From contig CAJWTF010000032.1 of the NCBI GenBank assembly GCA_913046825.1, positions 1 to 31,030 on the forward strand: a stretch of 31,030 bases of DNA. Direction: 5' to 3'. Position numbers and translations under genes: made by a program. Below, piece by piece: positions 1 to 10,041 of the stretch; the first letter of the stretch is position 1; every line of letters begins with the position of its first letter. The notes beneath the pieces were generated by a model. It saw only the letters and a program-made list of their open reading frames with translations, ran no database searches and was not told the DNA's origin. The stretch is from an uncultured Rickettsiales bacterium (lineage in GTDB: Bacteria; Pseudomonadota; Alphaproteobacteria; UBA8366).

Positions 1-36
1 TGTTGAGGGATAGAATTACAGAATGGCGATAATCTC

Positions 37-258
37 TCACTTTGCAATTTGGAGACCATACAAATACTCGCACATCCGATGTAGCGTGATATCGAGAAAT
101 ATAGTTTCAAGGCCACGCCCCTGAACCGGTAGAACGAAGAATGCGGCGGAAGCACCCGATCTAACATTTTCCAATGCTAAGTCGAAGTCGTTCAGAGCGT
201 CATTCGTCTCGTCTAAATACTCGCGGACGGGTCGATCGCGAATTTGTTCATCAATCAT
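37..258 (-). CDS. Possible small hypothetical protein (73 aa)
   Basis: An open frame of 73 codons on the minus strand, starting at an ATG at 258 and ending at 37. The product is acidic at its N-terminus, with a mildly hydrophobic middle and no motif I recognise. No convincing ribosome binding site precedes the ATG. The stretch is AT-richer than glnE next to it. It lies about 70 bases beyond the glnE stop on the same strand, so it could be a short downstream gene or chance. I assign no function. Confidence 0.3.
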   Translation of the reverse strand: MIDEQIRDRPVREYLDETNDALNDFDLALENVRSGASAAFFVLPVQGRGLETIFLDITLHRMCEYLYGLQIAK

Positions 259-326
259 CGGCTCATATCTTTTACAACTCCGCTCGCCTGCAAAGAGACC
301 TTAACTCCCTACTCTGGTAATGACAA

Positions 327-3263
327 TTACTCCGCCGGTTTGCCGGCCGGATGCTGGATTAGACGGGCATAAATATCGCGGACAGCTAACGCTTTCTCTT
401 TGACCAAAAGTCTCAAAACGTCAAACGTCTCCACCTCAGCCACGCGGCATAGCGCATTCGCTTGCCCCGCCGGCGGTTGCCCCTCTTCCAGGCGTTCAGG
501 GCCGATTAGTCGGATAATCGATTGCAGACCTTGCCATAGTTTGAGCGCGGACATCAAAACAGCGGCGTCATCGGAGGAAAGTGCGTTTGCGGTCGATATT
601 TTCCGCAGCGCTTCCATTGTCGTCGGCGACAGCACAGTCGGATCGTCCGAGCCGAGGCAGAGTTGGAAATTCTGTGCGATGAATTCGATGTCCACCAAGC
701 CTCCACGATGATGCTTAATATCCCAAATTGATTCCCCTCGATGTTCGCCTGCCATGCGGCTTCGCATATGATCGACCTCGCAAATGAGCTTGTTGGCATC
801 GCGCGGCATGGTCAGCAAATCGTGGATTCCGGCAAAAATCTGCGCTTGCAGCTCCGTTGGACCGGAAATCGGTCTCGCCCGGGTGAGAGCCATAAACTCC
901 CAGGTCCAAGCGGAACCCTTGAGGTAATCGAAATACCCGTCCAAGCGGACGGCGATAGGGCCCTTGTTTCCGGATGGCCGGAGGCGAAGATCAATTTCAT
1001 AGAGCTTGCCTTCGCCCGTCGGGGCGCTGATAGCGCTGACGATCCGTTGTGCGAGACGCATGAAGTAGACGCTCGGCGCTAATGGCTTTTTACCATCCGA
1101 TGCGTCCACGTCGTCGGCATGGTCGTAGAGGAACACAAGGTCGAGGTCCGAGCCATGCATCAGTTCCCGCCCGCCAAGCTTTCCATAGGCGATGGCCGAC
1201 ATACCCGCACCGGCGATCCGTCCGTGTTGTGCGGCGAATTCATCCTCGACCGCGGGGACCAAGACACGGATGACCGTCTCCGCGACCGATGTTAGGGCGA
1301 GGCCGGCGGCAATGCCGTCGGTGATTCCTCTTAAGACCTGGATGCCGATCCTGAATTTATGATCGTTGGTCCACCGCCGGGTGATATCGAGAATATGCTC
1401 GAAATGATCCGCTTCCTTGAGCGCTTCCTGCAGGTCCTTTTCCATGGTCTCGCCGTCTTCGATCGGGCGGTCGAATTCGTCCGATAGGACGTAATCGAGC
1501 AAATGTGGATTCCGGCTTAGCCAATCAGCCAGCAGCGGTGCGTTACCCATGACCATTGCCACCAGGTCGAGGAGATTGGGATTTGCGTGGAGCAGCGAGA
1601 GTAATTGCACTCCAGCGGGTAGACGACTGAGGAATTCGTCGAATTTGGCGAAGGCGAAATCCGGATTGGCGGTGCTCGCAAGCGCATGCAGGAGCTGTGG
1701 CATGAGTTCTGTCAGCAGTTGGCGAGACCGTTCGCTGCGGGTTGCCCGGTAGCGCCCATGATGCCAAATGCGGACGGTATTGAAGACTTTCGACGGGTCG
1801 GTATAACCCATCCCCTCAAGTGTCGCTTGTGTGTCTGGATGAAGTTCATTGCCCGTGAAGACGAGCGAACCTTTCCCACCTAAGTCTTCGGAATCACCGA
1901 ATAGATTGCCATAGTGCTGCTCCACACAATGTAACCGGTCCAAGAGCGCTTTTCCGAAGGAAGCGGTGTCGTCAAAGCCTGAAAAGATGGCGATCTCCTC
2001 GACCTTGTCGTCGGTCTTTGGCATCTCGTGGGTTTGCTTGTCGTCCAACATTTGCAGGCGATGTTCGATGCGGCGAAGAAATCTGTACGCTTCCTTGAGT
2101 TGGCCCGCTGTCTCCGCCGCTACGCGGCCATGCTCAACCAAGTTGTCCAACACGCCGTATAGTTCGCGTCCGCGAAGTTCAGGATTCCGCCCGCCCCAGA
2201 TCAGTTGCTGGGTTTGGGCGAAGAATTCGATTTCGCGAATGCCGCCCCGGCCGAGTTTTATGTTATGGCCATTGACGGCTAGGGTATGACCACCCCGATG
2301 GGCATTGATCTGCCGTTTGACGGAATGAATGTCCTGTATGGCTGCAAAATCGAGGTTTTTTCGCCATATGAATGGCCGCAGATGATGTAGGAAATCCTCG
2401 CCGAGTTCTATGTCGCCTGCGACAGGTCGCGCTCGGATCATCGCCATGCGTTCCCAGTTTTGGCCAACGCTTTCGTAATAGGTCTCAGCGGCGATGGTTG
2501 AGATGGCGACCGGCGTTGTGCCGGGGTCTGGCCGCAACCGCAAATCTGTCCGGTGAACGTATCCGTCCCCTGTGCGTTCCTCCATGATGCGCACCAGATC
2601 TTGTGTCGCCCGCACAAATGCCAGCCCGAGGGCCTCTTTGTCTTCAACTTCGACCTTGTCCGGGTCATAGAGCACGATCAAATCGACGTCGCTGGAATAA
2701 TTCAGCTCGTACGCGCCCAGCTTGCCAAGGGCGAGCACGACATAGCCCGATCCGACTTCCGGATCATCTTCGTTGACTAGGGCGAGACGTCCGGCTTTAG
2801 CGTGCATGCGCAAGACGTGGCGTACACCAAGGGAGAGAGACTCGCCAGCAAAGGTACTGAGCGCCCGCATAACCTTGTCGACGTCCCATACCTCGGAAAT
2901 ATCACCGACGGCGATTGTTAGGGCTGCGTTCCGCTTGGCTTCACGCAGAAAGCTCATCAACTTATTGGTATCGTCTTCCGCGTTCATCGAATTCTTCAAC
3001 GCCAATACGATCCTATCAAATGCGGCGTCGGGGCCTTTCGCCAGTAATTCACATGCGAAGACGGCGTCCCTTTGCAGGCACTGGGCTAGGAATGGGCTGT
3101 TCCCAGCCAATGCGTATAATAGTTTTTTGCCCGCCAGGTCATTGACGATAGAGTTGCAAAAAACGGCATTGGAAGAGTTTGACGTCCAGCGATCGATCGT
3201 GCGTTCAGCGTGACCCGGGTGGGTCGCATTCGGAAGGCGATTTGGGTCGAAGGAAAAGAGCAT
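327..3263 (-). CDS. glnE: Bifunctional glutamine synthetase adenylyltransferase / adenylyl-removing enzyme
   Basis: This 978-residue protein matches GlnE in length (E. coli about 946) and in its duplicated architecture. GlnE adds AMP to, and removes it from, glutamine synthetase in response to PII, so it tunes cytoplasmic nitrogen assimilation. Two nucleotidyltransferase modules are visible. The N-terminal (deadenylylating) module has GKLGAYELNYSSDVDLIVLY near residues 178-197. The C-terminal (adenylylating) module has YGKLGGRELMHGSDLDLVFL near 700-718. Each is followed by a GlnD-PII-uridylyltransferase-type helical region. The G-S-D-x-D metal-binding signature is intact in both. The ATG at 3263 gives the full N-terminus. 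The gene is divergent from the AsmA-like gene, with 86 bases between them. Confidence 0.97.
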   Translation of the reverse strand: MLFSFDPNRLPNATHPGHAERTIDRWTSNSSNAVFCNSIVNDLAGKKLLYALAGNSPFLAQCLQRDAVFACELLAKGPDAAFDRIVLALKNSMNAEDDTNKLMSFLREAKRNAALTIAVGDISEVWDVDKVMRALSTFAGESLSLGVRHVLRMHAKAGRLALVNEDDPEVGSGYVVLALGKLGAYELNYSSDVDLIVLYDPDKVEVEDKEALGLAFVRATQDLVRIMEERTGDGYVHRTDLRLRPDPGTTPVAISTIAAETYYESVGQNWERMAMIRARPVAGDIELGEDFLHHLRPFIWRKNLDFAAIQDIHSVKRQINAHRGGHTLAVNGHNIKLGRGGIREIEFFAQTQQLIWGGRNPELRGRELYGVLDNLVEHGRVAAETAGQLKEAYRFLRRIEHRLQMLDDKQTHEMPKTDDKVEEIAIFSGFDDTASFGKALLDRLHCVEQHYGNLFGDSEDLGGKGSLVFTGNELHPDTQATLEGMGYTDPSKVFNTVRIWHHGRYRATRSERSRQLLTELMPQLLHALASTANPDFAFAKFDEFLSRLPAGVQLLSLLHANPNLLDLVAMVMGNAPLLADWLSRNPHLLDYVLSDEFDRPIEDGETMEKDLQEALKEADHFEHILDITRRWTNDHKFRIGIQVLRGITDGIAAGLALTSVAETVIRVLVPAVEDEFAAQHGRIAGAGMSAIAYGKLGGRELMHGSDLDLVFLYDHADDVDASDGKKPLAPSVYFMRLAQRIVSAISAPTGEGKLYEIDLRLRPSGNKGPIAVRLDGYFDYLKGSAWTWEFMALTRARPISGPTELQAQIFAGIHDLLTMPRDANKLICEVDHMRSRMAGEHRGESIWDIKHHRGGLVDIEFIAQNFQLCLGSDDPTVLSPTTMEALRKISTANALSSDDAAVLMSALKLWQGLQSIIRLIGPERLEEGQPPAGQANALCRVAEVETFDVLRLLVKEKALAVRDIYARLIQHPAGKPAE

Positions 3264-3314
3264 GAATTGCGCTAGCTTTCGATCTAAGAGTTATGAATAT
3301 AGGGCAATAACGCT

Positions 3315-3353
3315 ATGATGGAGTTGGACCGAATGGATTTTTCAAAGACGTGA
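3315..3353 (+). CDS. Possible 12-codon leader ORF overlapping the next start (GTGA)
   Basis: A 12-codon frame beginning with two consecutive ATG codons ends in a TGA (3351-3353) that overlaps the GTG start (3350) of the AsmA-like gene. A purine patch (TAGGG) lies about 11 bases upstream. The arrangement could couple translation of the long gene to a leader peptide, but a frame this short can arise by chance. It has no recognisable attenuator features. Confidence 0.2.
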   Translation: MMELDRMDFSKT

Positions 3354-6300
3354 TCAGACGTACATCGATTATTGCCATTGAATTGCTTGCGGGTTTGTTG
3401 GGCATTGCAATTCTCCTTTTTGCTCTTTTGTGCTGGCGATTGAGCGCGGGCCCGATGTCGTTGGCTTTCGCGACCCAATATATCGAACGGGCGGTGAGCC
3501 TCGAAGAATCTGGCGTCGAAGTCAAAATCGAGGAGACGGCGCTCGTCTGGGCCGGTTGGGATAATGCATTCGATATCCGCGTCAACAATGCCACGGTCCT
3601 GGGGAGTGGCGGGAAAGTTTTGGCTTCATTGCCCGAAGTTTCCGTAGGATTTTCCATCTCAGCTTTATTCCGCGGCTTAATTGCACCAAATCGCCTTGAA
3701 GTCCACGGTCTGAGCGCGACGGTTGAGCGGGGCGGGGACGGTAAGTTCGTATTAGGCTTCTTCGCTCGTTCCGATAGTGTGGCTGATAAAGAGTTCGTAA
3801 ATCGAATACCGGCCTATATTACCCTGCTATCCAAACCCGGAGATCCGTCTTCCGTCTTCGGTTATCTGGATAGTGTCCAAATTTCAGATGTTGATATCCG
3901 ATATTTGGACCGCCCGAATGGCGGGGAATGGCATTCCCCCGATAGTGATATCGAATTGTTGCGGGGGGACGAGGGGATGGAAGCGATTGCGTCGATGGCG
4001 CTCGACTTCGGAGATCGCTCCACGCAGTTGAGAGCGCACGCTGTATTTGCGCCGGAACGTCCGGTCGTCGATATCGGTATTGAATTCGATAAGTTGTTTC
4101 CATCAGATTTCGCGGAACGGATCGCCCAGCTGCGGCAATTCGAAAAAATAAATCTTCCGTTATCGGGCCAGATTCGCGTGTTAGCGCAGCATTCGGGCAC
4201 GGTCAATTCCGTCGCTTTCGATGTAAAGGGTGCCGGCGGATCCGTCGCCGGCAATGTCATTTTCGATGCCAATCAGGATTATGACGTGACGATGAATATC
4301 GCTGGACTGCGGGCAACGACATTAGCGAATTTGTTGCCACAAGTGTCGGCGATGGGGCAACTCGATACGCTGCTGGACGTTCGAGCCTCCGGTCGTATCG
4401 GGCCTGGCGGTAAGGTACGGCGTCTCGAAGTAGAGACCCGTGCGGGCGCTGGAACGTTTCGGCTCGAAAAAGTTCTTCCCGAGCCATTAGAATTTGAGAG
4501 TTTCACCTTTAAGGCCAACATTAGGAATGGTTTCGATGGGGCCAGCATAAAGAGCGGATCGGTGGATTTCGGCGGACCCAAACTTGCATTCGAGATTTCT
4601 GCGAACCGTATCGGGGACATTATGCGTGCCCGAATCGATGCGAAACTGCGCGACTTGGAAATGGCGGAGTTATCACGCTATTGGCCGGTCAATATAGGCA
4701 CCTCCGCGCGACGATGGACGACCCAGAACATTCGCACCGGCAAAGTCGATGAAGGTAAATTAGGCTTGGTCTTGGAATTACCGGTCGACAATCTGCTTAA
4801 TCCTATAATTCAATCGACAACCGGCACGCTCGAATATAGTGGCTTGGATGTTAGTTATTTCGAAGCCTTTCCCAAAGTGACCGGCGTCGTCGGAACTGCG
4901 ACGTTTTCCGGTGACCGTTTCGATTTGGATATCTTGCGGGGCAATTTACAAGACATCACCTTGGACCACGGTGTTGTGCATATGACGCAATTGGATACGG
5001 ATCGAGAGCAGATCGCTATTGACCTGGTGGTCAGGGGACCTCTGGTCACGGCACTTGAATTGGTCAATCTAAAACCGCTTGGTCTCGTGGGGGAAGTCGG
5101 CATCAATCCGGCGACGGTGGATGGTGAAATGGCTGCTCGATTGGGGTTGCACTTTCCGTTGCGAGACGACGTTCGGCTTTCCGATGTGCAAGTTTCAGGC
5201 GCCGCGAACATGCGGGGAGTGCAAATGAAGCCGGGGCCATCTGGTTTCGTGGTGGAGAATTCCGATCTTGAATTGAAACTCTCTAATTCGACTTTAAAGG
5301 TCGCCGGTCAGGTGCAGCTGAACGGTGTGCCGTTATCCCTGGATTGGCACAAAATTTTCGTATCAGGACAAGGTTTTCGGAGCCGTTACATTTTGAGTGG
5401 CGATCTTGACGTTGATGCCCTCGAACGTTTGGGTTTGCCGAAACTGCCCTTCATTGGTGGTGTTTCCGAGACGAATTTTATCCTGACGCAGTTCGGCGAT
5501 GGGCGCAGCGAAGTTTTGGTGTCGGGAGATCTCAGTCAGGCGGTAATTGCTATTCCCCACGTTGGCTGGTTGAAACCGGCCGGCCGGCCCGGCAACTTTC
5601 GCATGGGGGTGATGGTGGCCGCGGACGGCGCATATCAGGTCGACAACTTGACCGTCACGGCGGGCGATTTAGAGATCGTTGGCAAGGCAGGGTTTGGCGG
5701 TGCGCCGGGACAGAAATGGCAAGCTGATTTCGCGAAGTTTAGGATTGGCAAGACGGATGTAACTGGATCGGTCATCCAATTGTCGGAGGGTCAATTTCTC
5801 GTCCGGGTCCATCGCGGAACGCTGGATTTGGAGCCAGTCCTGCATGGTGGTTCGCCAGAGGCACGCGAGACAGATGCTGAGAACGGCACGACGTCTCCGG
5901 TTATCTCCTTCAACGTCAATCTCGATACTTTGAGGACCGGTCAACAAGGCCGTTTTGGACCCACAAAGGGAGAGGCTCGACATGCCGACGGTGCGTTGAA
6001 TATGCTGGCGTTTCAGGCTGGCCTTCCGAATGGCAAATTTTTGCGCGCGCGCTACGAACCCGATGGTGAGGGGCACAAGCTCGAAGTGCAAAGCAATGAT
6101 GCCGGGCAGGCCTTGGTAGCCTTGGGATGGAGCGACAAGCTAGAGCATGGGGAACTGGCGGTCAGCGCTAAGCGAAAAGCACTGTTGGAGCCGTTGCGAG
6201 GATCGTTCACATTGTCGAAGTTCAAACTTTCCCGAACTCCGGCGTTGGCGCGGTTGTTACAGGTGGCGTCGTTGACGGGCATATTTGATGCTTTGCAACG

Positions 6301-6703
6301 TGGGCTCGATTTCACGTCATTCGATGGAACCTTCAGATATCAAGACGGCATCCTTCGGTTCGACAGGTCACGTGCCTATGGATCGTCGATCGGCATCACG
6401 ACCGAAGGTTTACTCGATTTGGAAGAAGATTTCGCCGACTTGAAGGGAACCTTGGTTCCGGCATACACGGTTAATCGCGTCCTCGGTCAGATACCCATCC
6501 TCGGACCGATTTTGACAGGAGGGAAGGATGAAGGCGTGTTCGCCGCGTCCTATGGCGTGAGCGGTCCACTGGAAGACCCCGTCATCACGGTCAACCCACT
6601 CTCAGCGCTAGCGCCTGGATTTCTGCGGAAGCTGTTTGACGTGATCGGTGGGGGCAGCGACGCTAAATCAGTTCCGAACGTAGAGACGGACTCCCCGCGT
6701 TAA
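3350..6703 (+). CDS. AsmA/YhdP-like envelope protein with DUF3971 and AsmA_2-type C-terminus
   Basis: A 1117-residue protein with one N-terminal membrane anchor (about residues 6-30, rich in I/L/A) followed by a very long, beta-rich periplasmic region. The C-terminal part carries the hallmark of the YhdP/AsmA-like C-terminal family: GTLVPAYTVNRVLGQIPILG near residue 1034, then LTGGKDEGVFAASYGVSGPL and VNPLSALAPGFLRKLF. Members of this family form long lipid-binding grooves that span the periplasm and are implicated in phospholipid transport to the outer membrane. That role is inferred here from the family. The GTG at 3350 is chosen because no in-frame ATG lies upstream and it directly precedes the membrane segment. 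It is convergent with tyrS, with only 16 bases between stops and no clear terminator. Confidence 0.9.
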   Translation: MIRRTSIIAIELLAGLLGIAILLFALLCWRLSAGPMSLAFATQYIERAVSLEESGVEVKIEETALVWAGWDNAFDIRVNNATVLGSGGKVLASLPEVSVGFSISALFRGLIAPNRLEVHGLSATVERGGDGKFVLGFFARSDSVADKEFVNRIPAYITLLSKPGDPSSVFGYLDSVQISDVDIRYLDRPNGGEWHSPDSDIELLRGDEGMEAIASMALDFGDRSTQLRAHAVFAPERPVVDIGIEFDKLFPSDFAERIAQLRQFEKINLPLSGQIRVLAQHSGTVNSVAFDVKGAGGSVAGNVIFDANQDYDVTMNIAGLRATTLANLLPQVSAMGQLDTLLDVRASGRIGPGGKVRRLEVETRAGAGTFRLEKVLPEPLEFESFTFKANIRNGFDGASIKSGSVDFGGPKLAFEISANRIGDIMRARIDAKLRDLEMAELSRYWPVNIGTSARRWTTQNIRTGKVDEGKLGLVLELPVDNLLNPIIQSTTGTLEYSGLDVSYFEAFPKVTGVVGTATFSGDRFDLDILRGNLQDITLDHGVVHMTQLDTDREQIAIDLVVRGPLVTALELVNLKPLGLVGEVGINPATVDGEMAARLGLHFPLRDDVRLSDVQVSGAANMRGVQMKPGPSGFVVENSDLELKLSNSTLKVAGQVQLNGVPLSLDWHKIFVSGQGFRSRYILSGDLDVDALERLGLPKLPFIGGVSETNFILTQFGDGRSEVLVSGDLSQAVIAIPHVGWLKPAGRPGNFRMGVMVAADGAYQVDNLTVTAGDLEIVGKAGFGGAPGQKWQADFAKFRIGKTDVTGSVIQLSEGQFLVRVHRGTLDLEPVLHGGSPEARETDAENGTTSPVISFNVNLDTLRTGQQGRFGPTKGEARHADGALNMLAFQAGLPNGKFLRARYEPDGEGHKLEVQSNDAGQALVALGWSDKLEHGELAVSAKRKALLEPLRGSFTLSKFKLSRTPALARLLQVASLTGIFDALQRGLDFTSFDGTFRYQDGILRFDRSRAYGSSIGITTEGLLDLEEDFADLKGTLVPAYTVNRVLGQIPILGPILTGGKDEGVFAASYGVSGPLEDPVITVNPLSALAPGFLRKLFDVIGGGSDAKSVPNVETDSPR

Positions 6704-6719
6704 TCGAGGAAACTCCTGA

Positions 6720-7973
6720 TCAGACAGGGACGACCAACGCGTGGCGCTTGCGGCCGGCGGAAAGTTTGATAACTCCATCGTCGTTCACATCGGTAAATGT
6801 GACGGAAGCCTGCTCCTCGCTTACGACCGTATCGTTCAATCGGCCGCCGCCGCCCTTGATCAAGCGTCGTGCTTCGCCGTTGCTGTTCGCAAGCCCTGAT
6901 TCTTTCAGAAGTTCATAAAATGGAACACCATCAGTAAGGCGCCCACTCGCGACTTTGATTCGGGGTAAGTCCTCTCCGGCACCGCCTTCAACGAAGGTTT
7001 GGCGCGCGGTTTCTGCAGCCGCATTAGCCGAAGCAGCTCCGTGGCACATGACGGTAGCTGCATTCGCTAAAATGACCTTCGCGTCGTTTATGTCAGCCCC
7101 ATCGAGGGATTCGAGCCTTGCGATCTCGTCCAGTGGTAATTCGGTGAAGAGGCGTAGGAAGCGCCCGACATCGGCATCCTCAGTATTCCGCCAATATTGC
7201 CAGTAGTCGTAAGCCGACAGCATATCGTCGTTCAGCCAGACGGCGCCATTCGCGGTCTTGCCCATCTTGGTGCCACTCGCGGTCGTTAACAGCGGCGAGG
7301 TCAGTCCAAACAATTGGGTGCCGTCGGCGCGGCGGCTTAATTCGACACCACTGACTATATTGCCCCATTGATCGGAACCGCCGAGTTGCAGGCGACAATT
7401 GTGGCGGCGCGACAACTCCAGGAAATCGTATGATTGCAGCACCATGTAATTGAATTCGAGAAATGAGAGTGGTTGCTCGCGCTCCAATCGCAGTTTGACG
7501 GAATCGAATGTCAGCATCCGATTAACCGAAAAATGCCGTCCGTAGTCGCGCAAGAAATCGATGTATTGCAGCTGATCGAGCCAGTCTGCGTTGTTCACCA
7601 TGACGGCATCGGTCGGCCCGTTGCCAAAAGTGAGAAATTTCTCAAAAACCCCTTTGATGCCGACAATATTGGCAGCAATGTCTTCGGAGGTCAGCAGTTT
7701 GCGTTGCTCGTCCTTTCCGGACGGGTCGCCGACCTTACTAGTACCTCCGCCCATCAGGACGATCGGTTTTAGGCCGCATTTTTGCATCCAGCGCAAGAGC
7801 ATGATCTGTACTAGGCTACCCGCATGCAATGAGGAAGCCGTCGCGTCGAATCCAATATAACCGGCGAGGCCGCCTTCGAGCGCCAAGGCGTCTAGTGCCT
7901 CCAAGTCGGTCGCTTGATGAAAATATCCCCGATTTTGAACGGTTTGCAGGAATTCGGATCTTACTTCGCTCAT
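6720..7973 (-). CDS. tyrS: Tyrosyl-tRNA synthetase
   Basis: A class I aminoacyl-tRNA synthetase that charges tRNA-Tyr in the cytoplasm. The HIGH-type motif appears as HAGS (about residue 50) in [13 protein letters not shown]. The KMSKS-type loop is KMGKT (about residue 236). The tyrosine-binding segment includes [12 protein letters not shown]. An S4 RNA-binding domain occupies the C-terminus, including [15 protein letters not shown]. Starting at the ATG at 7973 gives 417 residues, the usual length. The longer frame reaching 8039 adds 22 residues with no family counterpart, so I reject it. The gene is divergent from anmK, with about 97 bases between the starts. Confidence 0.97.
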   Translation of the reverse strand: MSEVRSEFLQTVQNRGYFHQATDLEALDALALEGGLAGYIGFDATASSLHAGSLVQIMLLRWMQKCGLKPIVLMGGGTSKVGDPSGKDEQRKLLTSEDIAANIVGIKGVFEKFLTFGNGPTDAVMVNNADWLDQLQYIDFLRDYGRHFSVNRMLTFDSVKLRLEREQPLSFLEFNYMVLQSYDFLELSRRHNCRLQLGGSDQWGNIVSGVELSRRADGTQLFGLTSPLLTTASGTKMGKTANGAVWLNDDMLSAYDYWQYWRNTEDADVGRFLRLFTELPLDEIARLESLDGADINDAKVILANAATVMCHGAASANAAAETARQTFVEGGAGEDLPRIKVASGRLTDGVPFYELLKESGLANSNGEARRLIKGGGGRLNDTVVSEEQASVTFTDVNDDGVIKLSAGRKRHALVVPV

Positions 7974-8070
7974 GGTCGCCACGACGTGTATGCTTGCTGA
8001 AGGGGCGCTCCATTTAGCACAATAGCATGAGTGCCACAACGCGAGGATAGATTGGGATTAGGAGACGAAT

Positions 8071-9144
8071 TTGCTAGCGGTTGGTTTAATGAGCGGGACG
8101 TCAATTGATGGCGTGGATGCGGCGCTGATCGACACCGATGGCGTCCATCAAATTGACGGGTTGGCATTTCATTCGATGCCCTATGAGCCGGAATGCGCGG
8201 ACCGTGTCCGGGCGATATTGGGACGTGCTGAGGTGGATACGGAAATCTCGGCGGTGGAGCAGGAATTAACCTTGCTGCATGCCAAAGCCGTCGGCCGCCT
8301 TCTGGAGAGCGCAGGGGTCAGTGCAGAATCCGTAGATGTCGTCGGATTTCACGGGCATACCATTCATCATGTGCCGGCGCGCGGCTTTACCTGGCAAATT
8401 GGCGATGGTGCATTACTGGCAGCGGAATGCGGTATTGATGTGGTCGCCGACTGCCGATCCGCCGATATCGCGGGCGGCGGCGAGGGCGCTCCTCTGGCGC
8501 CGATCTTTCATGCAGCGTTGATGGCCGCCTTCGAAAAACCTGTCGCGGTATTGAATATAGGTGGTGTCGCAAACGTCACGTGGATTGGAAAAGACGATGC
8601 ACTGATCGCTTTCGATACTGGGCCCGGTAACGCGTTAATCGACGATTGGGCATATAAGAACACGGGTAAACCGATGGATCGCGACGGTGCGATGGCGCGG
8701 CGTGGAGACATTGACGCAGCGGTCTTGAAAGGGATGCTGAAGACACCTTATTTGACGCGAATGCCACCGAAATCCTTGGACCGTAATGCGTTCGATACCT
8801 CTTTAGCGGAACCGCTGTCGGTCGAAGACGGTGCAGCAACGCTATCGGCTTTTACGATTGGCTGCATCAAAGCGTCGCTTGATTATTTTCCCGTCCCACC
8901 GGCTCGTTGGGTCGTATGCGGCGGCGGACGGCGAAATCCGGCCCTAATGGCGGGGTTGGGTTCAGCGTTGGGCGTTCCGGTGGAGCCGATGGAGGCCCTC
9001 GGTTGGGACGGTGATGCGATCGAAGCACAAGCCTTCGCCTACCTCGCGGTGCGCAAACTAAAAAACCTGCCGACCAGTTTTCCAGAGACGACGGGCGTAG
9101 CCGCGCCGACAACGGGCGGTATTCTGCATCGTCATAAAGGTTAG
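8071..9144 (+). CDS. anmK: Anhydro-N-acetylmuramic acid kinase
   Basis: AnmK phosphorylates 1,6-anhydro-MurNAc released during murein turnover to give MurNAc-6-phosphate, feeding cell-wall recycling. The 357-residue product starts with the family signature GLMSGTSIDGVDAALID. It also has FHGHTIHH, the sugar-kinase motif FDTGPGNALIDDW, and a C-terminal CGGGRRNPALM. The start is a TTG at 8071, chosen because AGGAG (8060-8064) sits six bases upstream and the family motif begins almost at once. The last four bases overlap the stop of the convergent hydrolase gene. Confidence 0.96.
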   Translation: MLAVGLMSGTSIDGVDAALIDTDGVHQIDGLAFHSMPYEPECADRVRAILGRAEVDTEISAVEQELTLLHAKAVGRLLESAGVSAESVDVVGFHGHTIHHVPARGFTWQIGDGALLAAECGIDVVADCRSADIAGGGEGAPLAPIFHAALMAAFEKPVAVLNIGGVANVTWIGKDDALIAFDTGPGNALIDDWAYKNTGKPMDRDGAMARRGDIDAAVLKGMLKTPYLTRMPPKSLDRNAFDTSLAEPLSVEDGAATLSAFTIGCIKASLDYFPVPPARWVVCGGGRRNPALMAGLGSALGVPVEPMEALGWDGDAIEAQAFAYLAVRKLKNLPTSFPETTGVAAPTTGGILHRHKG

Positions 9145-9806
9145 TCTGAGACCACCTGTTCAGGCTTGGAGGCCATCGTAGTATCGAGATAATCGCCGAC
9201 CAATTTTTCCATCTCGCCTAGGCGATCATGGTAGAAATGATTGGCGCCGGCGATCGTGTGGTGATCGATTTCGATGCCGCGCTGTTGGCGTAATTTCCCG
9301 ACCAGAGTTTCGATCGAATCCGCCGGAACGATGTCGTCTTTATCGCCTGATAAGAACAAACCGGACGACGGGCAGGGCGCCAGGAAGCTGAAGTCGTACA
9401 TATTGGCGGGCGGCGCTACCGATACGAAGGATGTGATTTCGGGACGCCGCATCAGCAATTGCATGCCGATCCAGGCCCCGAAGGAAAATCCGGCGATCCA
9501 GCATTGTGACGCATTCTCGTTGTAGCCTTGCAGCCAATCGAGTGCGGCCGCGGCATCCGACAATTCACCTTCTCCGCGCGCGAACGATCCTTGCGACCGT
9601 CCGACACCCCGGAAGTTGAAGCGCATGCAGGCAAAACCGCGGCGTAGGAAAATCTGATAGAGCGTATAGACAACTTTGTTGTTCATCGTCCCCCCATGTC
9701 TGGGGTGGGGATGCAGCATCAACGCGATCGGCGCGTTCGGCTCGCGGCCCGGCTGATACTTGCATTCCAGTCTTCCGTCGGGACCGTTAATGATGACTTC
9801 TGGCAT
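9141..9806 (-). CDS. Alpha/beta hydrolase, COG2945-like (221 aa)
   Basis: A short cytoplasmic alpha/beta-hydrolase of the COG2945 / dienelactone-hydrolase-like type. The oxyanion loop reads HPHPRHGGTMNNK. The nucleophile elbow is GFSFGAW (Ser). The acid region is SGDKDDIVP and the catalytic histidine lies in GANHFYHD. No signal peptide or membrane segment is present. The substrate is unknown for this group. In alphaproteobacteria a hydrolase of this type often lies beside Fe-S cluster genes, as here next to cysE-iscR-nifS, but a link to Fe-S assembly is unproven. It faces anmK tail to tail with a four-base overlap. Confidence 0.85.
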   Translation of the reverse strand: MPEVIINGPDGRLECKYQPGREPNAPIALMLHPHPRHGGTMNNKVVYTLYQIFLRRGFACMRFNFRGVGRSQGSFARGEGELSDAAAALDWLQGYNENASQCWIAGFSFGAWIGMQLLMRRPEITSFVSVAPPANMYDFSFLAPCPSSGLFLSGDKDDIVPADSIETLVGKLRQQRGIEIDHHTIAGANHFYHDRLGEMEKLVGDYLDTTMASKPEQVVSD

Positions 9807-9895
9807 AGTTCCCGTCGCTTCAATTGATGTTTAATTCACAACTCGGTTCGCAATCACATCGCCGACGAACGTCAATAAATCGGCTCATGACCCGG

Positions 9896-9924
9896 TTGAC
9901 CCGGAAAGGCCGCATATCTATATC
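9896..9924 (+). promoter_or_regulatory. Candidate sigma-70-type promoter for cysE
   Basis: TTGACC (9896-9901) and TATATC (9919-9924) are separated by 17 bases, close to the housekeeping consensus. The site lies in the 223-base gap between the hydrolase start and cysE. It would give a leader of roughly 110 bases. No other gene in this gap could use it. Confidence 0.45.
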
Positions 9925-10041
9925 CAACAGTTGCCCGGTAAGAAACCCGCAAATTAAGGTTCTTGCCTGCGAACCTAGAAATAGAAGTAAAATGGACCGG
10001 GATATCCAGCGGTCTCAGTAGATAGTTAGGTGGCTCGCACG

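Noticed and set aside
9824..10021. Plus-strand ORF of 65 codons before cysE
   Set aside because: Arg/Ser-rich product without motifs; it overlaps the likely cysE promoter and has no convincing ribosome binding site.
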